A stretch of 64,000 nucleotides of DNA from Streptomyces californicus (GCF_000717645.1 NZ_JNZZ01000001.1:434001-498000); one strand, 5' to 3'. Positions 51,733 through 62,163 are shown, counted from the stretch's first letter. Notes: generated by a model not told the origin, from the letters alone. Translations and numbers: made by a program.

Positions 51733-53170
51733 CCAGCCGGGAGCGCTTGCGGCCGTATCCGGCGTACAGGAGCGCGCCGGCGGCCAGGAAGACCGCGAAC
51801 TGGATCCAGGTCCGCCAGCCGGTCCCGTACATCAGGTACAGGCAGCACACCACGCCCAGCAGCGGACTCACCGGGTAGAGCGGCACCCGGAAGGACCGCT
51901 TCAGGCCGGGGTGGCCGCGCCGGAGCACCACCACCGCGATGTTGACGGCGACCATCGTGGCGAGCGTGCCGATGGTCGTCAGGTTCACGACGACGTCGAG
52001 CGGCACGAGGGCGGCGGGGACCGCGAAGACGCAGGCCACGATCCAGGTGTTGGCGACCGGCGTGTGGGTCGTGGGCGAGACCCGTTCGAAGACGCGCGGC
52101 ACCAGTCCGTCCCGGGACATCGACATCAGGATGCGGGTCTGCCCGTACATCACGGCGAGCACCACCGAGGCGATGGCGACGACCGCGCCGAAGGCGACGA
52201 TGCCGCCGCCGATCGACGAGTCGGTGACCTCGTTGACGGCGATGGAGAGGGCCGCGCTCTTGTCGGCGACCGCGTCCGAGCCGATCGCGCCGATGGCGGA
52301 CAGCGCCACGGCGCAGTAGAGCAGGGTGACGACGCCGATGCAGATCAGGATGGCGAGGGGGATGTTCCGGCGCGGGTTCTTGACCTCCTCGCCGGCGGTC
52401 GTGATGGCGTCGAAGCCGATGTAGGAGAAGAACGCCAGTGAGGCGCCCGCGGTGATCCCGCCGAGCCCGTGGGTGGCGAACGGCATCAGGTTGTCGTCCT
52501 GGAAGGCGCTGAACGCCACGGCGCAGAACGCGACCAGGATGCCGATCTTGAGGACGGCCATGGCGGCGGTGGCGGTGGCGCTCTCCCGGACGCCGCGCAC
52601 CAGCAGCGTGGCCGCCATCGCGATCACGACGACGGCGGGCAGGTTGACCACACCGCCCTCGCCCGGCCCGGAGGAGAGGGCGGCGGGCAGCTGCCAGCCG
52701 GTCAGGCTGTTCAGCAGCTCGTTGACGTACTGGCTCCAGCCCACCGCGACGGCGGAGACCGAGACGCCGTACTCCAGCAGCAGGCACCAGCCGACGAGGA
52801 AGGCGGTGCGCTCGCCGAGGGCCGCGTACGCGAAGGAGTAGGAGCTGCCGGAGACCGGGATGGCGCTGCCCAGCTCCGCGAAGGACAGGGCGGTGAAGAT
52901 GCAGGTGATCGCCGCGAGGACGAACGAGACCACCACGGCGGGGCCGGCTTCCGCGACGCTGTCGGACAGCCCGACGAAGATGCCGGTGCCGACGATCGCG
53001 CCGACCCCGAAGCAGACGAGCTGGAAGAGGCCCATCGTGCGCTTGAGGCCGTGCCCCTCCAGGTCGCCGCCGGACTCGGCGATCAGCTGTTCGGGGCTCT
53101 TGCGGCGCAGGCCCGGCCGGGGGGAACCGGGGCTCTTCGGGGTGCCGGAACGCGGCATACCGGTGCTCAT
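51683..53170 (-). CDS. APC-family amino acid permease (CAT-like)
   Basis: A 495-residue transporter with about 12 helices. FQLVCFGVGAIVGTGIFVGL (helix 1 with the unwound GxGxG site), SFAELGSAIPVSGSSYSFAY (helix 3) and ASLAFFSYIGFDAITTAGEE are hallmarks of the cationic amino acid transporter (CAT/YfnA) group. ATG 53170 is used; an ATG at 53185 is also in frame. It lies downstream of, and in the same direction as, the ornithine carbamoyltransferase and arginine deiminase genes, 277 bp apart, so arginine or ornithine transport is plausible but not proven. Confidence 0.9.
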   Translation of the reverse strand: MSTGMPRSGTPKSPGSPRPGLRRKSPEQLIAESGGDLEGHGLKRTMGLFQLVCFGVGAIVGTGIFVGLSDSVAEAGPAVVVSFVLAAITCIFTALSFAELGSAIPVSGSSYSFAYAALGERTAFLVGWCLLLEYGVSVSAVAVGWSQYVNELLNSLTGWQLPAALSSGPGEGGVVNLPAVVVIAMAATLLVRGVRESATATAAMAVLKIGILVAFCAVAFSAFQDDNLMPFATHGLGGITAGASLAFFSYIGFDAITTAGEEVKNPRRNIPLAILICIGVVTLLYCAVALSAIGAIGSDAVADKSAALSIAVNEVTDSSIGGGIVAFGAVVAIASVVLAVMYGQTRILMSMSRDGLVPRVFERVSPTTHTPVANTWIVACVFAVPAALVPLDVVVNLTTIGTLATMVAVNIAVVVLRRGHPGLKRSFRVPLYPVSPLLGVVCCLYLMYGTGWRTWIQFAVFLAAGALLYAGYGRKRSRLVSSPGTGPAAPVSPEA

Positions 53171-53447
53171 GGGGGACGTTCTCATCTCTGGTGGTGCAGT
53201 GGGGGGACGTGCGCCGGCAACCGCGGCGGCACAGGCAAGGGGTCCGGGCACCGGGCCCGAACCCCACCAGAGCCGACATCGTAGCCAACATGCCGCATGT
53301 TCACCCCATCGGGTGCATGTGCATGCGCACCCCTGCCCTCTTCCCGCCCTCCGCGCCCGCACGCGTACACGTGCGCCGCCACCCCCCGTACCGACACGTG
53401 TACACGCGCCGGTACGAGGTCGGGCCGGCCGCCGCGGTGGCGAGGAG

Positions 53448-54452
53448 CTACGCCCCGGCCAGGGTCGCCACCAGAACGGCCTTGATCGTGTGCATCCGGT
53501 TCTCGGCCTGGTCGAAGACGACCGAGTGGGACGACTCGAAGACCTCGTCGGTGACCTCCAGCTCGCTCAGGCCGTACCGGGCGTGGACGTCCCGGCCGAC
53601 CTGGGTGCCGAGGTCGTGGAAGGCCGGCAGGCAGTGCAGGAACTTCACGTCGGGCCTGCCGGTGGCCCGCAGGACGTCCATCGTCACGGCGTACGGCGCG
53701 AGGGCGGCGATCCGCTCGGCCCACACCTCCTTGGGCTCCCCCATGGAGACCCACACGTCGGTGGCGACGAAGTCGGCGCCCCGCACCCCCTCGGCGACGT
53801 CGGCGGTGAGGGTGATCGTCGCCCCGCTCGCGGCAGCCAGCTCCTTGGCCCGCGCCACGACGGCCTCGCCCGGCCAGTACGCCTCGGGGGCCACGATCCG
53901 GACGTCCAGGCCGAGCAGGGCGCCGGTGATCAGGTAGGAGTTGCCCATGTTGAAGCGGGCGTCACCGAGGTAGGCGAAGGCCGTCCCGGCGAGGCCCCCC
54001 GTCCCGTGCTCGGTCATGGTGAGCACGTCGGCCAGCATCTGGGTCGGGTGCCAGTCGTCGGTGAGACCGTTGAACACCGGCACCCCCCCGTACTCCGCCA
54101 GCTCCTCGACGGCCTGCTGGCTGTCGCCCCGGTACTCGATCCCGTCGAACATCCGGCCGAGCACCCGGGCGGTGTCCTTCACGGACTCCTTGTGGCCCAT
54201 CTGCGAACCCGAGGGGTCGAGGTAGGTGGTGGACGCGCCCTGGTCGGCGGCGGCCACCTCGAACGCGCAGCGGGTGCGCGTCGAGGTCTTCTCGAAGATC
54301 AGCGCGATGTTCTTCCCACGCAGGCGCTGAACCTCGGCCCCGGCCTTCTTGGCCGCCTTGAGCTCGGCGGCCAGTGAGACCAGGCCGAGAAACTCCTCGG
54401 AGGTGAAGTCCAGCTCCTTGAGGAAGTGACGGCCGGTGAGGTCTATGGCCAT
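53448..54452 (-). CDS. arcB: Ornithine carbamoyltransferase
   Basis: A 334-residue carbamoyltransferase. The carbamoyl-phosphate loop [16 protein letters not shown] (about residues 53-68), the [12 protein letters not shown] motif and the ornithine-site HCLPAFHD (about 273-280) are intact. The reaction joins carbamoyl phosphate and ornithine to citrulline, or the reverse in arginine catabolism. It lies directly downstream of arginine deiminase, which suggests the catabolic (ArcB) role; a biosynthetic ArgF role cannot be excluded from sequence. Confidence 0.93.
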   Translation of the reverse strand: MAIDLTGRHFLKELDFTSEEFLGLVSLAAELKAAKKAGAEVQRLRGKNIALIFEKTSTRTRCAFEVAAADQGASTTYLDPSGSQMGHKESVKDTARVLGRMFDGIEYRGDSQQAVEELAEYGGVPVFNGLTDDWHPTQMLADVLTMTEHGTGGLAGTAFAYLGDARFNMGNSYLITGALLGLDVRIVAPEAYWPGEAVVARAKELAAASGATITLTADVAEGVRGADFVATDVWVSMGEPKEVWAERIAALAPYAVTMDVLRATGRPDVKFLHCLPAFHDLGTQVGRDVHARYGLSELEVTDEVFESSHSVVFDQAENRMHTIKAVLVATLAGA

Positions 54453-54507
54453 GATGGCTGCTCCTGGATGGGACGGGATCGGCGCTCTGCGCGCGGCAGA
54501 ACTGGAA

Positions 54508-54537
54508 GTCTATACGATTACCCGTATCCCTATACAG
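54508..54537 (-). promoter_or_regulatory. AT-rich element between arcA and arcB
   Basis: CTATACGATTACCCGTATCC followed by CTATACAGG is an unusually AT-rich patch with several related TATAC/GTATA words in both orientations. It may be the arcB promoter with an operator (ArgR or GntR type). Confidence 0.4.
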
Positions 54538-54547
54538 GCCCGCCCCC

Positions 54548-55783
54548 TCACTCCACCGGGTCGCGCTCCACCGGGCAGCTCATGCAGCGCGGGCCGCCGC
54601 GGCCCCGGCCCAGCTCGCTGCCCCGGATCTCGATCACCTCGATGCCCTGCCGGCGCAGATGCGTGTTGGTCGTCGCGTTGCGCTCGTACGCCACGACGAC
54701 CCCGGGCTCGACCGCGAGCACGTTGCAGCCGTCGTCCCACTGCTCGCGCTCGGCCGCGTGCACATCCTGGGTGGCGGTGAGGACCCGGATGGAGTCCAGG
54801 CCGAGCGCGGCGGCGATGGCGCGGTGCATGTGCTCGGGCGGGTGGTCGGTGACCTTGAGCTCACGGGGGCCGCTGCCGGGTTCGATGGTGTACGAGCGGA
54901 GCATGCCGAGCCCCGCGTACTGGGTGAACGTGTCGCCGTCCACCATCGTCATCACCGTGTCCAGGTGCATGAACGCGCGGGCCTTCGGCATGTCGAGCGC
55001 CACGATCGTGCGCGCCGATCCGGCGTCGAAGAGCCCGCGGGCCAGCATCTCCACGGCCTGCGGGGTGGTGCGCTCGCTCATCCCGATCAGGACGGCCCCC
55101 TGGCCGATGACCAGGACGTCGCCGCCCTCGATGGTGGAGGGGTAGTCGTCCTGCCCCTCCGACCAGTGGTGGAAGGCGCCCGCCTGCTGTCCGGTGAAGA
55201 GCGGATGGTGCCGGTAGATCGCCTCGAAGTGGACGGTCTCGCGCTGCCGGGCGGGCCAGCGCATCGCGTTGATGGAGACCCCGTCGTAGATCCACGCCGA
55301 GGTGTCCCGGGTGAAGAGGTGGTTGGGCAGCGGGCCGAGGAGGAAGTCGTCCAGCTCCATCACGTGGAAGCGGACGGAGGTCGGCTCACTGTGCCGCTCC
55401 AGGAACTCCCGCTTGGTCATGCCGCCGACCAGCACCTCGGCCAGCTCCGCCGCGCTGAACTCCTCGAAGACGGCCCGCAGGTGCTCGGTGGCGAGCGGGC
55501 CGTACTCCTTCTCGTCGAAGACCCGGTCCAGCACGAGCCGCCGCGCGACCGGGATGTCGAGGGACTCACGCAGGAGGTCGCCGAAGAGGTGCACGGCGAC
55601 CCCCCGGTCGCGCAGGACCTCGGCGAACCCGTCGTGCTCCTCCTGGGCGCGGCGCACCCACAGGACGTCGTCGAACAGGAGCGCGTCCTTGTTCGTGGGG
55701 GTGAGGCGCTTCAGCTCCATCCCCGGCCGGTGCAGTATGACGCGGCGCAGCCGCCCGGTCTCGGAGTCGACGTGGAATCCCAT
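54548..55783 (-). CDS. arcA: Arginine deiminase
   Basis: A 411-residue guanidino-modifying enzyme that hydrolyses arginine to citrulline and ammonia. [20 protein letters not shown] (Asp-containing substrate motif, about residues 165-185), the [12 protein letters not shown] segment, [14 protein letters not shown] (catalytic His) and the nucleophilic Cys in [16 protein letters not shown] near the end are all present. GAGGATGGGGAC precedes ATG 55783. The adjacent arcB gene completes conversion to ornithine and carbamoyl phosphate; no carbamate kinase gene is present here. Confidence 0.95.
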   Translation of the reverse strand: MGFHVDSETGRLRRVILHRPGMELKRLTPTNKDALLFDDVLWVRRAQEEHDGFAEVLRDRGVAVHLFGDLLRESLDIPVARRLVLDRVFDEKEYGPLATEHLRAVFEEFSAAELAEVLVGGMTKREFLERHSEPTSVRFHVMELDDFLLGPLPNHLFTRDTSAWIYDGVSINAMRWPARQRETVHFEAIYRHHPLFTGQQAGAFHHWSEGQDDYPSTIEGGDVLVIGQGAVLIGMSERTTPQAVEMLARGLFDAGSARTIVALDMPKARAFMHLDTVMTMVDGDTFTQYAGLGMLRSYTIEPGSGPRELKVTDHPPEHMHRAIAAALGLDSIRVLTATQDVHAAEREQWDDGCNVLAVEPGVVVAYERNATTNTHLRRQGIEVIEIRGSELGRGRGGPRCMSCPVERDPVE

Positions 55784-55841
55784 GTCCCCATCCTCACCGC
55801 GCGGAGCGCCGTTCACCCGGCGAATCGCCCACGGGTTCCGC

Positions 55842-55868
55842 GGGGCGCGCCACCGGCGGGCGCGCCCC
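55842..55868 (-). terminator. Terminator of the RNA-repair operon
   Basis: GGGGCGCGCC-N7-GGCGCGCCCC, a perfect 10-bp stem, lies 12 bp downstream of the pnkp stop on the minus strand. Confidence 0.7.
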
Positions 55869-55880
55869 GGGGCGAACCGG

Positions 55881-58523
55881 TCAGAGCCGGGGGTCCACCG
55901 GCTCCGATTCGAGGGCCAGGACGGCGAACACAGCCTCGTGGACCCGCCACAGCGGCTCGCCGTCGGCCAGCCGGTCCAGGGCCTCCAGGCCGAGCGCGTA
56001 CTCCCGCAGCGCCAGCGAGCGCTTGTGGCCGAGGAACCGGGAGCGCAGGCGCTCCAGATTCTCCGGGCGGGTGTACTCGGGGCCGTAGATGATGCGGAGG
56101 TACTCCCGGCCGCGCACCTTGACGCCGGGCTGGACGAGCCGGCCCTTGGCGTCCCGGACGAGGGCGCCGAGCGGCTTGACGACCATGCCCTCGCCGCCGC
56201 GCCCGGTCATCTCCAGCCACCAGTCGACACCCGCCCGGACCGACGCCCCGTCACCGGTCTCCACGACGAGGCGCCGGGTGACCTGGAGCAGCCCGGTCGG
56301 GTCGTGCTCCACGAGCCGGTCGAGCCAGGCGAGCTGCTCGTCGTGCGGGACTGCGGCCAGGGAGCGGCCCTGGACGGCGAGGATCTGGAAGGGGGCGAGC
56401 CGCACCCCGTCCAGCCCCTCCGTGGGCCAGCAGTAGTGCCGGTACGCCTCGGTGAAAGCGGCGGCGTCCTTCGCCCGCTCCCGCTGCTGCCCGGCGAGGC
56501 CCGCCACCTCGACGCCCCGGGCGGCCGCCCGCTCCAGCGCGGCCACGGCCGGCGGGAGGGCGGCGCCGGACGCGGCGCCGACGGCGGCGTACTGCGAGCG
56601 CAGCAGGCCGCCCGCCTTGAGCGACCACGGCATCAGCTCGGCGTCCAGGAGCACCCAGTCGGTGCCCCACTCCTCCCAGAGCCCGGCGGCGGTGACGGCG
56701 CTACGGAGGCGGTCCAGGATCTCCTCGGTCAGGGCCGGGTCGTCCAGGAAGGGACGTGCGGTGCGGGTGTACAGCGCGCCGGTGGGGCCGGCCGTGCCGA
56801 AGCGGGCGGTCGCGGCCGCCGCGTCCGCGCAGACCAGGGCGACGGCGCGGGAGCCCATGTGCTTCTCCTCGCACACGACCCGCTCGACGCCGTCCGCCGC
56901 GTACTGCGCGAACGCCTCGGCCGGGTGCTCCAGGAAGCCGTCCTCGCGCGAGGTGGCGGTGGGAGCCATGGTGGGCGGGAGGTAGGCGAGGAGCCGGGGG
57001 TCGACGGCGAACCGGCTCATGACTTCGAGCGCGGCGGCGGCGTTCTCCTCACGCACGGCGACGCGGCCCAGCTGCCGGGTCTCCACCACGCGGCGCCCCC
57101 GCACGTCGGCGAGGTCCAGCGGCCGGCCCTCCCGGCCCCCGGGCGCCTCGGTGACGAGGGGCCTGAGCGGCTCATACCAGACCTTCTCGGCGGGTACGTC
57201 GACGAGTTCGCGCTCCGGCCAGCGCAGCGCGGTCATCCTCCCGCCGAAGACGGCCCCGGTGTCGAGGCAGATGGTGTTGTTGATCCAGGACGTGGTGGGC
57301 ACCGGGGTGTGGCCGTAGACCACGGTGGCGCGGCCCCGGTACTCCTCGGCCCACGGGTAGCGCACGGGCAGGCCGAACTCGTCGGTCTCCCCCGTGGTGT
57401 CCCCGTACAGCGCGTGCGAGCGGACCCGGCCCGAGGTGCGGCCGTGGTACTTCTCGGGCAGCCCCGCGTGGCAGACCACCAGCTTGCCCTCGTCCAGGAC
57501 GTAGTGGCTGACGAGGGAGTCGATGAACGCCCGTACCTCGCCCCGGAACTCGGGGTGCTCGGCGTCCTCGCGCTCCAGCTGCTCGACGGTCTCGGCGAGC
57601 CCGTGGGTGAGCTGGACCTTGCGGCCCGCGAGATAGCGGCCGAGCTTGTTCTCGTGGTTGCCGGGGACGCACAGGGCGTTGCCCGCCGCCACCATCGACA
57701 TGACGCGGCGCAGCACCCCGGGGCTGTCGGGCCCGCGGTCGACGAGGTCGCCGACGAACACGGCCGTCCGCCCTTCGGGGTGGGCGCCGTCCACGTAGCC
57801 GAGCCTGGCGAGCAGGGTCTCCAGTTCGGAGCTGCAGCCGTGGACGTCCCCGACGATGTCGAACGGGCCGGTGAGGTGGCGCAGGTCGTTGTAGCGGCGC
57901 TCCAGGACCACCCGGGCGTGCTCGGCCTCTTCCTCGGTGCGCAGCACGTGCACTTTGCGGAAGCCCTCGCGTTCCAGTCCGCGCAGGGAGCGCCGCAGCT
58001 CGCGGCGGTGCCTCGGGATGACGTGGCGCGGCATGGAGGCGCGGTCGGGGCGGGCCGCGTTGCGTGCGGCGCAGACCTCCTCGGGGAGGTCGAGGACGAT
58101 GGCGATGGGCAGGACGTCGTACTTCCTGGCGAGCTGGACGAGCTGCTTGCGGCTCTCGGACTGGACGTTGGTGGCGTCGACGACGGTGAGCCGTCCGGCC
58201 TCCAGGCGCTTGCCCGCGATGTAGTGCAGCACGTCGAAGGCGTCGCGGCTGGCGCTCTGGTCGTTCTCGTCGTCGGCGACCAGGCCCCGGCAGACGTCCG
58301 AGGAGACGATCTCGGTCGGCTTGAAGTGCCGGCGGGCGAAGGTGGACTTGCCCGAGCCGCTGGCCCCGATGAGCACGACGAGGGAGAGGTCGGTCACCGG
58401 CAGGACGCGCCCGGCGGCGGTGGTGGCTTCGAGCGCGCCTGCGGCGGGGGCGGCGCCGGGCGTGTCCTCGGCGGGGGCGGCGGTTGTCGCTTCCGCGCCG
58501 GTCCCGCTGTGTTCGTCGGTCAT
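55881..58523 (-). CDS. pnkp: Polynucleotide kinase-phosphatase-ligase (bacterial RNA repair)
   Basis: An 880-residue three-domain enzyme. Kinase: P-loop GASGSGKST at residues 53-61, then [20 protein letters not shown]. Phosphatase (metallophosphoesterase): [36 protein letters not shown] and [10 protein letters not shown] (about 220-410). Adenylyltransferase: KHMGSRAV with the nucleophilic Lys (about 570), [11 protein letters not shown] and [10 protein letters not shown]. It heals the 5'-OH and 2',3'-cyclic phosphate ends of cleaved RNA and, with Hen1, seals them. An Ala-rich N-terminal tail precedes the domain. ATG 58523 overlaps the Hen1 stop (ATGA). Length fits characterised bacterial Pnkp (~870). 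Confidence 0.96.
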   Translation of the reverse strand: MTDEHSGTGAEATTAAPAEDTPGAAPAAGALEATTAAGRVLPVTDLSLVVLIGASGSGKSTFARRHFKPTEIVSSDVCRGLVADDENDQSASRDAFDVLHYIAGKRLEAGRLTVVDATNVQSESRKQLVQLARKYDVLPIAIVLDLPEEVCAARNAARPDRASMPRHVIPRHRRELRRSLRGLEREGFRKVHVLRTEEEAEHARVVLERRYNDLRHLTGPFDIVGDVHGCSSELETLLARLGYVDGAHPEGRTAVFVGDLVDRGPDSPGVLRRVMSMVAAGNALCVPGNHENKLGRYLAGRKVQLTHGLAETVEQLEREDAEHPEFRGEVRAFIDSLVSHYVLDEGKLVVCHAGLPEKYHGRTSGRVRSHALYGDTTGETDEFGLPVRYPWAEEYRGRATVVYGHTPVPTTSWINNTICLDTGAVFGGRMTALRWPERELVDVPAEKVWYEPLRPLVTEAPGGREGRPLDLADVRGRRVVETRQLGRVAVREENAAAALEVMSRFAVDPRLLAYLPPTMAPTATSREDGFLEHPAEAFAQYAADGVERVVCEEKHMGSRAVALVCADAAAATARFGTAGPTGALYTRTARPFLDDPALTEEILDRLRSAVTAAGLWEEWGTDWVLLDAELMPWSLKAGGLLRSQYAAVGAASGAALPPAVAALERAAARGVEVAGLAGQQRERAKDAAAFTEAYRHYCWPTEGLDGVRLAPFQILAVQGRSLAAVPHDEQLAWLDRLVEHDPTGLLQVTRRLVVETGDGASVRAGVDWWLEMTGRGGEGMVVKPLGALVRDAKGRLVQPGVKVRGREYLRIIYGPEYTRPENLERLRSRFLGHKRSLALREYALGLEALDRLADGEPLWRVHEAVFAVLALESEPVDPRL

Positions 58524-60076
58524 GCGGCTTCCGCCTCCTTCTTCCCGGTCTTCTCCGTGGTGCTGTTCTCTGCGTCATGCGTCTTCCGGCCCGCGCTCCC
58601 GGCCCCGGGCGCGGTGTCCGCGCTCCGGGAGAACACGGCCATCTGGGTCGGCGGCCCCACCTCGGGGTCGTCCTCCCCGACCGGCACGTACCGGACGGTG
58701 TAGCCGTGCCGTGCGGCGACCTGCTCCGCCCATTCCCGGAATTCGCCCCGGGTCCATTCGAAGCGGTGGTCCCCGTGCCGGACGTGTCCGGCCGGGAGGG
58801 TCTCCCAGCGGACGTTGTACTCGACGTTCGGCGTGGTCACGACCACCGTTCCCGGTCGGGCCGCACCGAACACCGCGTACTCCAGGGCCGGCAGCCGGGG
58901 CAGGTCCAGGTGCTCGATCACCTCGCTGAGCACGGCCGCGTCGTACCCCGTCAGCGCCTTGTCGGTGTAGGTCAGCGAACCCTGCCGCAGGGTGACCCGG
59001 CCGGCCTGGCGCTCTCCCATCCGGTCCAGCTTGAGCCGTCGCGAGGCGATGGTCAGGGCGCGCATCGAGACGTCGACGCCCACGATGTCGGTGAAACGCA
59101 CGTCCTTGAGCAGCGCCTGCACCAACTGGCCCTGGCCGCAGCCGAGGTCGAGCACCCGGCTCGCACCGGCGGCCCGCAGCGCGTCGAGGATCGCCGTGCA
59201 CCGGTGCTCGGCCAGCGGGACCGGCTTCTCCTCGGTGTCGGTGCTCTCGTCCACCGCGTTGTCGACGGAGCCCACGTCCAGGTCGTCCGACTCGGCGAGC
59301 CGCACCAGCTCCAGCGCCTGATCGGCCTGGCGGGTGAGCCCCCAGCGGTGGGAGAGATAGCGGCGCGTGATCAGCGGCCGCTCGGGGTGCTCGGCCAGCC
59401 AGCCCTCCCCGGCCCGCAGCAGCTTGTCCACCTCGTCGGGCGCGACCCAGTAGTGCTTGGCGTCGTCGAGCACGGGGAGCAGGATGTAGACCTGCCGCAG
59501 CGCGTCGGCGAGCCGCATCTCCCCCTCCAGCACCAGCTGTACGTAGCGCGAGTCGCCCCAGGCGGGGAACTGCTCGTCCAGCGGTACGGCCGTGGCCTCG
59601 ACCCGCTCCCAGCCCAGGGGTGTGAACAGCTTGCGCACCAGCTCGGCCCCGCCCCGCGCGGGGAGGGCGGGCACCTCGATCCGCAGCGGCAACGGGTTCT
59701 CGGCCCGCTCGGGCATGGCCCGGCAGACACCGCCGAGCGCGGACTTGAAGACGGCGGCGATGGCGACCGACAGCAGCGAGGAAGCGGCGTAGGGGCGGTC
59801 GTTGACATACTGCGCGAGGGCCGCGTCGGGGGCTCCGCCCCGGCCCTTGCCCTTGCCGCGCCGCACCAGCGCCACCGGATCCACCTCCAGCAGGAGCGCG
59901 GCCGTGCAGCGCTCGGCGGACGCTTCGGGGTAGAAGACGTGCGCGGAGCCGTGCGAGGTGGAGAACGCCTGCGCCTTGTCGGGATGCTTGTGCAGCAGAA
60001 AGCCCAGATCGGTGGCGGGACGTTCAGGGGTGCCGGTGGTACCGATGGTCAGGAACACCTGTCCGAGTATGGCCAT
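58520..60076 (-). CDS. hen1: Hen1 3'-terminal RNA ribose 2'-O-methyltransferase
   Basis: A 518-residue bacterial Hen1. The N-terminal ~270 residues form the domain that activates Pnkp ligase; it begins MAILGQVFLTIGTTGTPERP. The methyltransferase part has the SAM site RVLDLGCGQGQLVQALLKDV (about residues 300-320) and the metal-binding SEVIEHLD and HVRHGDHRFEWTRGEF segments (Glu, Glu, His, His). It methylates the 2'-OH at the break so the repaired tRNA resists renewed cleavage. A GTG three bases earlier (60079) is an alternative start. The last ~45 residues are a charged extension. Confidence 0.95.
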   Translation of the reverse strand: MAILGQVFLTIGTTGTPERPATDLGFLLHKHPDKAQAFSTSHGSAHVFYPEASAERCTAALLLEVDPVALVRRGKGKGRGGAPDAALAQYVNDRPYAASSLLSVAIAAVFKSALGGVCRAMPERAENPLPLRIEVPALPARGGAELVRKLFTPLGWERVEATAVPLDEQFPAWGDSRYVQLVLEGEMRLADALRQVYILLPVLDDAKHYWVAPDEVDKLLRAGEGWLAEHPERPLITRRYLSHRWGLTRQADQALELVRLAESDDLDVGSVDNAVDESTDTEEKPVPLAEHRCTAILDALRAAGASRVLDLGCGQGQLVQALLKDVRFTDIVGVDVSMRALTIASRRLKLDRMGERQAGRVTLRQGSLTYTDKALTGYDAAVLSEVIEHLDLPRLPALEYAVFGAARPGTVVVTTPNVEYNVRWETLPAGHVRHGDHRFEWTRGEFREWAEQVAARHGYTVRYVPVGEDDPEVGPPTQMAVFSRSADTAPGAGSAGRKTHDAENSTTEKTGKKEAEAA

Positions 60077-60145
60077 CACCCCCTGCCCCCACCAGGTATT
60101 TTCGCCGCACCCGCCTCAGCCGAACGCCCCGGGCTCCCCGCCCGC

Positions 60146-61063
60146 CTACGCCTCCAGTCGCCCGGCCAGCTCGGCCACCTGCTCCGGCCCCACCCGGCAG
60201 CAGCCCCCGACGAGCCGCGCCCCGGCACGGGCCCAGGCCCGCACCCGGCCCGGGTCGAACGTGCCGTGCCCGGTCCATCGCCGCGCCCCGGCGTCCCATC
60301 CCTCCCCGCTGTTCGGGTAGACCACGGCGGGCCGACCGGTCACCGCGACCGCCACCTCCACCGCTTCCTGCGCCTCCTCCGGGTCGCAGCAGTTGACCCC
60401 GACCGCGAGGACGCCGTCGCGGCCGGCCGCCACCGCGAACGCCTCCTCCAGCGGCTGCCCGGCCCGGGTCCGGCCACCCGCCACGCTGTACGAGAGCCAG
60501 TACGGCACCCCGGTCTCCTCGGCCACCCGGACCAGGGCCTCCGCCTCGTCCACGTCCGGCACCGTCTCCAACGCCAGGGCGTCGGGCCCGGCAGCGGCCA
60601 GGGCCGCGACCCGGGGGCGGTGGAACCGCTCCAACTCCCGGACGCCGAGCCCGTAGCGCCCCCGGTACTCGCTGCCGTCCGCGAGCATCGCCCCGTACGG
60701 ACCGACCGACGCGGCGACCCAGCTCTCCCGCCCGGGACCGGTCCGGCGCGCCGTGTCGGCGGCGCGCCGGGCCAGCCGCACGCTGCGGGCGAGCAGGGCC
60801 TCGGCTCCGGCCCGGTCGATCCCGTACCGCGCGAACCCTTCGAAGGTGGCCTGATAACTGGCCGTGATGAGCACCCGCGCGCCCGCCCGGAGGTAGGCGA
60901 GATGGGCCGCCTCGATCTGCTCCGGCGCGTCGGCCAGCAGCCGGGCCGACCAGAGCGCGTCCGACAGATCACAGCCCTGCGCCTCCAGTTGGTTGGAGAG
61001 CCCGCCGTCCAGCGGGACAGGCCCGGCGTCCAGCGCGTCGGCGAGCGTGCCTCCGGTACTCAC
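60146..61063 (-). CDS. mmuM: Homocysteine S-methyltransferase
   Basis: A 305-residue zinc enzyme that makes methionine from homocysteine using S-methylmethionine or SAM. The zinc Cys ligands are in AVGVNCCDPEEAQE (about residue 220) and RLVGGCCRVGPEQVAELAG (about 285); PLDGGLSNQLEAQGCDL is the N-terminal family motif. GTG 61063 has GGAGG five bases upstream; GTG 61075 is also possible. It lies 69 bp before hen1 on the same strand, so it may raise methionine/SAM supply for RNA methylation. Its leader carries a pentamer repeat array. Confidence 0.93.
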   Translation of the reverse strand: MSTGGTLADALDAGPVPLDGGLSNQLEAQGCDLSDALWSARLLADAPEQIEAAHLAYLRAGARVLITASYQATFEGFARYGIDRAGAEALLARSVRLARRAADTARRTGPGRESWVAASVGPYGAMLADGSEYRGRYGLGVRELERFHRPRVAALAAAGPDALALETVPDVDEAEALVRVAEETGVPYWLSYSVAGGRTRAGQPLEEAFAVAAGRDGVLAVGVNCCDPEEAQEAVEVAVAVTGRPAVVYPNSGEGWDAGARRWTGHGTFDPGRVRAWARAGARLVGGCCRVGPEQVAELAGRLEA

Positions 61064-61080
61064 AGCCACCTCCACCTCCT

Positions 61081-61143
61081 CAGGTCGGGTCGGGTCAGGT
61101 CAGGTCAGGTCAGGTCAGGTCAGGTCAGGTCAGGTCAGGTCAG
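61081..61143. repeat. Pentanucleotide tandem repeat (CAGGT)12
   Basis: Twelve 5-bp units from 61081 to 61140, ten CAGGT and two CGGGT, followed by CAG. It lies in the leader of mmuM and includes the stop codon of the LLM oxidoreductase gene (TGA at 61135-61137), whose last codons are made of repeat sequence. Confidence 0.98.
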
Positions 61144-62058
61144 CTGGGACTGGATCTGCGAGGAGATCAGTTCCAGGTGGTCCAGGTCGTCCAGGTCGAG
61201 GATCTGGAGGTAGATCCTCTGCGAGCCGATCGCCGCGTAGCGGCCGATCTTGTCGACCACTTCGGCGGGCGATCCCGCGAGGCCGTTCGCCTTGAGCTCC
61301 TCCACGTCCCGGCCGATGGCCGCCGCCCGCCGGGCGACCTCGGCGTCGTCCTTGCCCGTGCAGACGATGAGCGCGTTGGAGTACACGAGGTCGTCGGGCG
61401 AGCGCCCGTGCGCCTGCGCGGCGGCCCGGACCCGGCCGAACTGGGTCTCGCTGTCCTCCAGCGAGGCGAACGGGATGTTGAACTCGTCCGCGTACTGCGC
61501 GGCGAGCCTCGGGGTGCGGGTCGCCCCGTGGCCGCCGATCAGGACGGGCACCTTGGCCTGGGCGGGCTTGGGCAGCGCGGGCGAGTCGGTGAGCTGGTAG
61601 TAGGTGCCGTCGTAGCTGAAGGTCTTGCCGACCTCCGTCGCCCACAGACCGGTGACGATCGCGAGCTGCTCCTCCAGGCGGCCGAACTTCTCCTTCGGGA
61701 ACGGGATGCCGTAGGCCCGGTGCTCCTCCTCGAACCAGCCCGCTCCCAGGCCCAGTTCGACGCGGCCGCCGGACATCTGGTCGACCTGGGCCACCTGGAT
61801 GGCCAGGACGCCCGGCAGTCGGAAGGTGCCTGCGGTCATCAACGTGCCGAGCCGGATGCGCCGGGTCTCGCGCGCCAGCCCCGCCAGGGTGATCCAGGCG
61901 TCGGTCGGGCCCGGAAGGCCGTCGCCGGAGCCCATCCGGAGGTAGTGGTCGGAACGGTAGAAGGCGTCGAAGCCGAGGTCCTCGGTGGCCTTGGCGACGG
62001 TGAGCAAGGTGTCGTAGTCGGCCCCCTGCTGGGGCTCGGTGAAGATGCGAAGATCCAT
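61135..62058 (-). CDS. LLM-class F420/FMN-dependent oxidoreductase
   Basis: A 307-residue luciferase-like monooxygenase-fold enzyme. It begins MDLRIFTEPQQGADYDTLLT and shows GFDAFYRSDHYLRMG, RIRLGTLMTAGTFRLPGVLA, DQMSGGRVELGLGAGWFEEE and PVLIGGHGATRTPRLAAQYA, typical of actinobacterial F420-dependent TIGR-type members. ATG 62058 is preferred; GTG 62082 is open upstream. Substrate unknown. It is the first gene of the mmuM-hen1-pnkp strand run, but the repeat array between it and mmuM makes co-transcription uncertain. Confidence 0.9.
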   Translation of the reverse strand: MDLRIFTEPQQGADYDTLLTVAKATEDLGFDAFYRSDHYLRMGSGDGLPGPTDAWITLAGLARETRRIRLGTLMTAGTFRLPGVLAIQVAQVDQMSGGRVELGLGAGWFEEEHRAYGIPFPKEKFGRLEEQLAIVTGLWATEVGKTFSYDGTYYQLTDSPALPKPAQAKVPVLIGGHGATRTPRLAAQYADEFNIPFASLEDSETQFGRVRAAAQAHGRSPDDLVYSNALIVCTGKDDAEVARRAAAIGRDVEELKANGLAGSPAEVVDKIGRYAAIGSQRIYLQILDLDDLDHLELISSQIQSQLT

Positions 62059-62163
62059 GCCTCCATCCTGCCCCTCCGGCACGGGGTCCTCCGCATCAGC
62101 CCGGCCGGACCGTCTCGGCCTCTCCCCGCACCGGCTCCCCCGGGCGCCTCCGCACGACCGCCC

